64,000 bases of DNA, taken from Echinococcus granulosus (lineage: Eukaryota; Platyhelminthes; Cestoda; Cyclophyllidea; Taeniidae). The notes beneath the pieces are model-generated. The model made no database searches. It had not been told where the DNA came from and was given only the letters and a program-made list of their open reading frames with translations. The translations under genes and the position numbers were made by a program. Positions within the stretch are counted from its first letter, which is position 1. Each line of letters starts with the position of its first letter. Location of the stretch: positions 8,261 to 72,260 of the forward strand of contig NW_020170409.1 in the NCBI RefSeq assembly GCF_000524195.1. Reading direction: 5' to 3'. Below, in pieces: positions 61,129-64,000 of this stretch.

Positions 61129-62978
61129 CTGTAACAGATACTCCGTACTTATTTTCAAAGTTGTAGCTTTTCTCTTCCCTCAAAACTGCCTATTCAATAG
61201 AATAAAAAAATTAAGAGGGCCCTTAAAATAGTTCTTGAGTGTGGCACTTTTGGGGCTTTTTTAGCCCCCAAAGGTGATATGTGGGAATCGCTGCTGACAA
61301 AAATGTGGGCTGTGGCTTAGGTTCAGTTTATATCGTGATTAAACTTGAACTAATCTGGCCAACTATTAATAAACTGTTCACAGAGAGTTTAGGAGGAAGA
61401 ATTTGCCAAAATCCACCCTATTTCATCCATATTCTAGCTTAACGCGCAATTTCAGTAATCTCATCGCTGAACACACGTTTCATAGAAGCTGTACATTGTA
61501 CCCCCTAGCTATACTGTGGTCGTTATCCCAAAATTAAACGGAAAATAGACCAAATGCTACCTTTTACAGGACAATGATGTGTTGATGGAATGATTCTTAG
61601 AGTTGTTGACGCAAGAATTTATTCTTCAAATGATAAACACGTCGTCACTTCTTCGAAATTGGCATGCATCATAGAAGTAGAGTCACTTATGACTCAGTTG
61701 TAAGGTGAGAAAGTTGACCAATGAAATGGACTGATCCATTTAATTCGCCAAAGTTTATTTTATTTCTTTTAAGGTAGCCCGGGTTCGCCCACTACAATGA
61801 CTTATGTTTTGAAGACCACTATTTAATTGTAGTGATCCAAAAGTGCTGTTATGGGGCAAAATTCCAGTCCATAGTGCATAAAAAACTGCAAGTTCCATAA
61901 GGGCATAACTTCATATTCCGCAGAGCGCATGGTGTTCAGCACCAGTAGAAAGAAAACAATAGGGATATTATCATTTGCCCAAGAAGTTTCCTGATTTGGC
62001 TGGAAAAATCAAAGATGTAGAATGTGGATACGTGTGCGCGTGTTTGAAATACGCCTCTGTCCTTTTCACTATGAAATTGCATCCTCAATTTCCAATGAAA
62101 CAGTAATGTGTAGGAAGCATGTAGTGAATATGCTGGGAGGAATAGCTGACTCATTTGATAGGACTAGTCATTGTTTTTTGCATTCTGAAGGAAATTAATT
62201 ACTCAAATTTTCTGGTCCCTTCACTTTACCTCCCACCGCCTCTCCGCTTCCCAATAATCCCACTTTCATAGAAGCCGTCACTTTTTGCTATCCATCTGTT
62301 TGCTAGGGAGTCATGGGCTTCGAAGACAGTCTACAACGCATGGGCCTGCCACTATTTCTTGAGTAAAAGTGGTCGGAAATGGAAAAGCAAGTGTGCACCT
62401 TGTGACAATGAGTGACGAAGACGAAGTTGTTATCAACAAAACAGGTGCATGCCCTTTCGGATCTTGGAAAAACTGAAAGCACGCTTTTTCCACGACAGAA
62501 AGGCCGACTAAGGAGAGCAATTTTCGAAAAGGTGACCTCGACATAAAACGGATGATAGCTTTTATTCTCCTTAATTTTGACCCTTAAAGAACGAATAAGT
62601 GGTTGGAGTTGTTGCAAGTCCACAGCAGAAATTAAAAGGAGGTACATTCAGAGGCAAATTGAAGAGATTTTATAGGTTCCTGAGGGTAATTAAAACCTAA
62701 AACAAGGTAGCATTTAAATCACAAACATATTCTGATTTAGTTCTGCCTTGCGATCAGATTATATGGTCAAGTTTGAAAGGAAAATTGATTGTGATTCTTT
62801 TAAGGCCAAGACACTGTCAATAATAACACTCCCTGGGTTTGATTTGTGGGTAGGCAGAAGGGATTGCCTACAGCGTCTGTAGGTGTCTCAGGTTAAGACA
62901 GGACCATGTGTTTCGAAGCATGCGTGGAGAATCAATGCTTTGACGCGGTCTCGTATAAGCTGAGGTGCGCGTGTGTGA
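61129..62978. other. Region between the proline-rich exons and the plus-strand gene at 62979
   Basis: Either intron of the proline-rich gene or intergenic DNA. An imperfect foldback at 61245-61276 is listed separately. No exon with a compatible phase-0 donor was found, so the 5' part of the minus-strand gene may start beyond 64000. Confidence 0.35.
61245..61276. repeat. GC-stem hairpin
   Basis: CACTTTTGGGGCT, a T run, then AGCCCCCAAAGGTG: an imperfect foldback with a GGGGCT/AGCCCC core. It lies about 120 bp upstream (on the minus strand) of the first seen exon of the proline-rich gene. Confidence 0.4.
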
Positions 62979-63710
62979 ATGGGTCCCATGAAAAACCACT
63001 TTTGGAAGGAAACAAAAGAGAACTTTCAGAGATTAGCACATCGGTTGGATCTCAGGAGGGTCTACTCATCGAAAAAGCACCCCACAAAGAAAGAATGTTT
63101 TGGTGATACGGCACTCAATGATGTCCCTTCCAGTTCGGAGGAGTCGAAGACTCTAGAACTGCAGAGCGCATCCCATGTCCTACGTGGCGTAGAACAGACT
63201 AATCTCTACGACCCAAGCCTCCACTTTGGGATCAAGAGGTACTCGAGTCCAATCGTCAGAGAATCAATTGATCAGTCTCTACCGGGGATAGAATATCAGA
63301 CATCGAATCAGGGAAGAATGGTAAATTACAATAGGCAAAACTACCACGCATTAAAACTTTTAGAGTGCTACGCTATCACCTTCGACGTGTACGGAGAGTC
63401 GCCGACAATTATAGCCAAACCGATGATTGAATGGGACAGAAGATTTGGCAGAGCAGCAAAAAATGTCTCATTTCTATATACACCCACTCAGAATCTTGTT
63501 GTCCTACTCGCGACAACATCAGTTCTTCAAATACCCCGCAAATCCACTGATGAAGCAAATGATCAGTCTCCAATCTCTGGTGCTACAGCAGAGAGAGAGC
63601 AACTATTACAAGGCGATCTGAGGCAAATTAGCTTTTATTCATCTAATTTGAGAACCAAACTGCCCATTGGTTGGGTCATGCTACCCATGCCAATTTACGA
63701 TGAATCATAG
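62979..63710 (+). CDS. Apparently intronless gene of unknown function (243 residues)
   Basis: An ATG directly after an in-frame TGA opens a 243-codon frame, the longest after the main exons. Two overlapping poly(A) signals follow about 130 nt after the stop, which strongly supports a real 3' end. The N-terminus is basic (KETKENFQRLAHRLDLRR, SSKKHPTKK). The C-terminal half looks folded: YHALKLLECYAITFDVYGES, FGRAAKNVSFLYTPTQNLVV and a final PIGWVMLPMPIYDES. I see no signal peptide or membrane helix. The alternating hydrophobic pattern with a GWVMLP ending recalls beta-sandwich (C2-like) domains, but this is only an impression. Upstream exons entering at the ctttcag at 63023-63029 (phase 0) are possible, so the true N-terminus is uncertain. 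Confidence 0.55.
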   Translation: MGPMKNHFWKETKENFQRLAHRLDLRRVYSSKKHPTKKECFGDTALNDVPSSSEESKTLELQSASHVLRGVEQTNLYDPSLHFGIKRYSSPIVRESIDQSLPGIEYQTSNQGRMVNYNRQNYHALKLLECYAITFDVYGESPTIIAKPMIEWDRRFGRAAKNVSFLYTPTQNLVVLLATTSVLQIPRKSTDEANDQSPISGATAEREQLLQGDLRQISFYSSNLRTKLPIGWVMLPMPIYDES

Positions 63711-63837
63711 GAGTACGTAAAATACCTTCCAGAAGAGCGTCAATGTGTGCAAATGGAATCGTGAGACTTTCTCAGTCTAGCTGCATGTTCATTTGCTTCT
63801 CTTTCGCCCATTATTTGATTACTTCGTTGTGTTGATT

Positions 63838-63851
63838 AATAAAGTAATAAA
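63838..63851 (+). terminator. Two tandem poly(A) signals AATAAA
   Basis: AATAAA occurs at 63838-63843 and again at 63846-63851, about 130 nt after the stop at 63710. These are the natural 3' end signals for that gene. Confidence 0.6.
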
Positions 63852-64000
63852 CAAGACTATATTTTGCAAAGAACTGTCTTTTTCGCCCTCAGATCACGTG
63901 CGAGCGGGTGTTTTGAAAAAAGCGATACCCCACGCAGCAATCGTCACATGCTTCGTGTGATGTAGGAGGGTAAGCCAACTGGAAGCGCTAGCACCCTGTT

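Noticed and set aside
62210..62290. Candidate minus-strand exon with a gtaaag donor upstream of the proline-rich exons
   Set aside because: The phase needed to join the exon at 61128 is closed by stop codons in this stretch.
1..64000. CRISPR arrays, rRNA genes, bacterial operons, virus genes
   Set aside because: None seen; the gene structure is that of an animal nuclear genome.

Overview
The window is eukaryotic nuclear DNA and most likely comes from a parasitic flatworm, probably a tapeworm (cestode). The genes are split by GT-AG introns whose lengths fall into two classes, about 38-100 nt and 0.5-3 kb. Exons are GC-richer than the AT-rich surroundings. Several first coding exons sit directly behind a splice-acceptor-like AG, as expected where spliced-leader trans-splicing occurs. 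Short non-coding LTR-type elements of the kind called TRIM, reported from taeniid tapeworms, are also present. The phylum is an inference from these traits; no species can be named from sequence alone.

Layout, left to right. (1) 1-171 (+) is the 3' end of a gene I do not recognise. (2) 634-5756 (-) is a five-exon gene for a low-complexity Ser/Asp-rich protein, convergent with the first; its third intron holds a complete 961-bp TRIM-like element (1572-2532). (3) 8497-11049 (+) is a two-exon WD40 gene, PAK1IP1/Mak11-like, a ribosome-biogenesis factor. (4) 12970-14023 is a second, longer TRIM-like element. (5) 15516-19891 (-) is a seven-exon six-finger C2H2 transcription factor ending in a PIDLS (CtBP-type) motif. 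(6) 19892-31662 is a long gene-poor stretch with one solo LTR and a few small repeats. (7) 31663-41903 (-) is a ten-exon gene for mitochondrial NADPH:adrenodoxin/ferredoxin oxidoreductase (FDXR). (8) 41904-47170 has no supportable gene. (9) 47171-61128 and probably beyond (-) is a multi-exon gene for a long, disordered, proline-rich protein with SH3-type motifs; it is unidentified and its 5' end is not seen. (10) 62979-63710 (+) is an apparently intronless 243-codon gene of unknown function with two overlapping poly(A) signals.

The genes do not form an operon or a joint pathway. FDXR supplies electrons to mitochondrial ferredoxin (Fe-S cluster assembly), PAK1IP1 acts in 60S ribosome assembly, the zinc-finger protein is probably a transcriptional repressor, and the proline-rich protein looks like a scaffold or a receptor tail. 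Exon chains were built by hand from splice consensus and reading-phase agreement. They are strong for FDXR, PAK1IP1 and the zinc-finger gene, and weaker for the 3' end and one junction of the proline-rich gene.

The most notable non-genic content is the TRIM-like family: two complete copies and one solo LTR, all in the same orientation, with primer-binding-site-like and polypurine-like sequences in the expected places and two LTR length classes.
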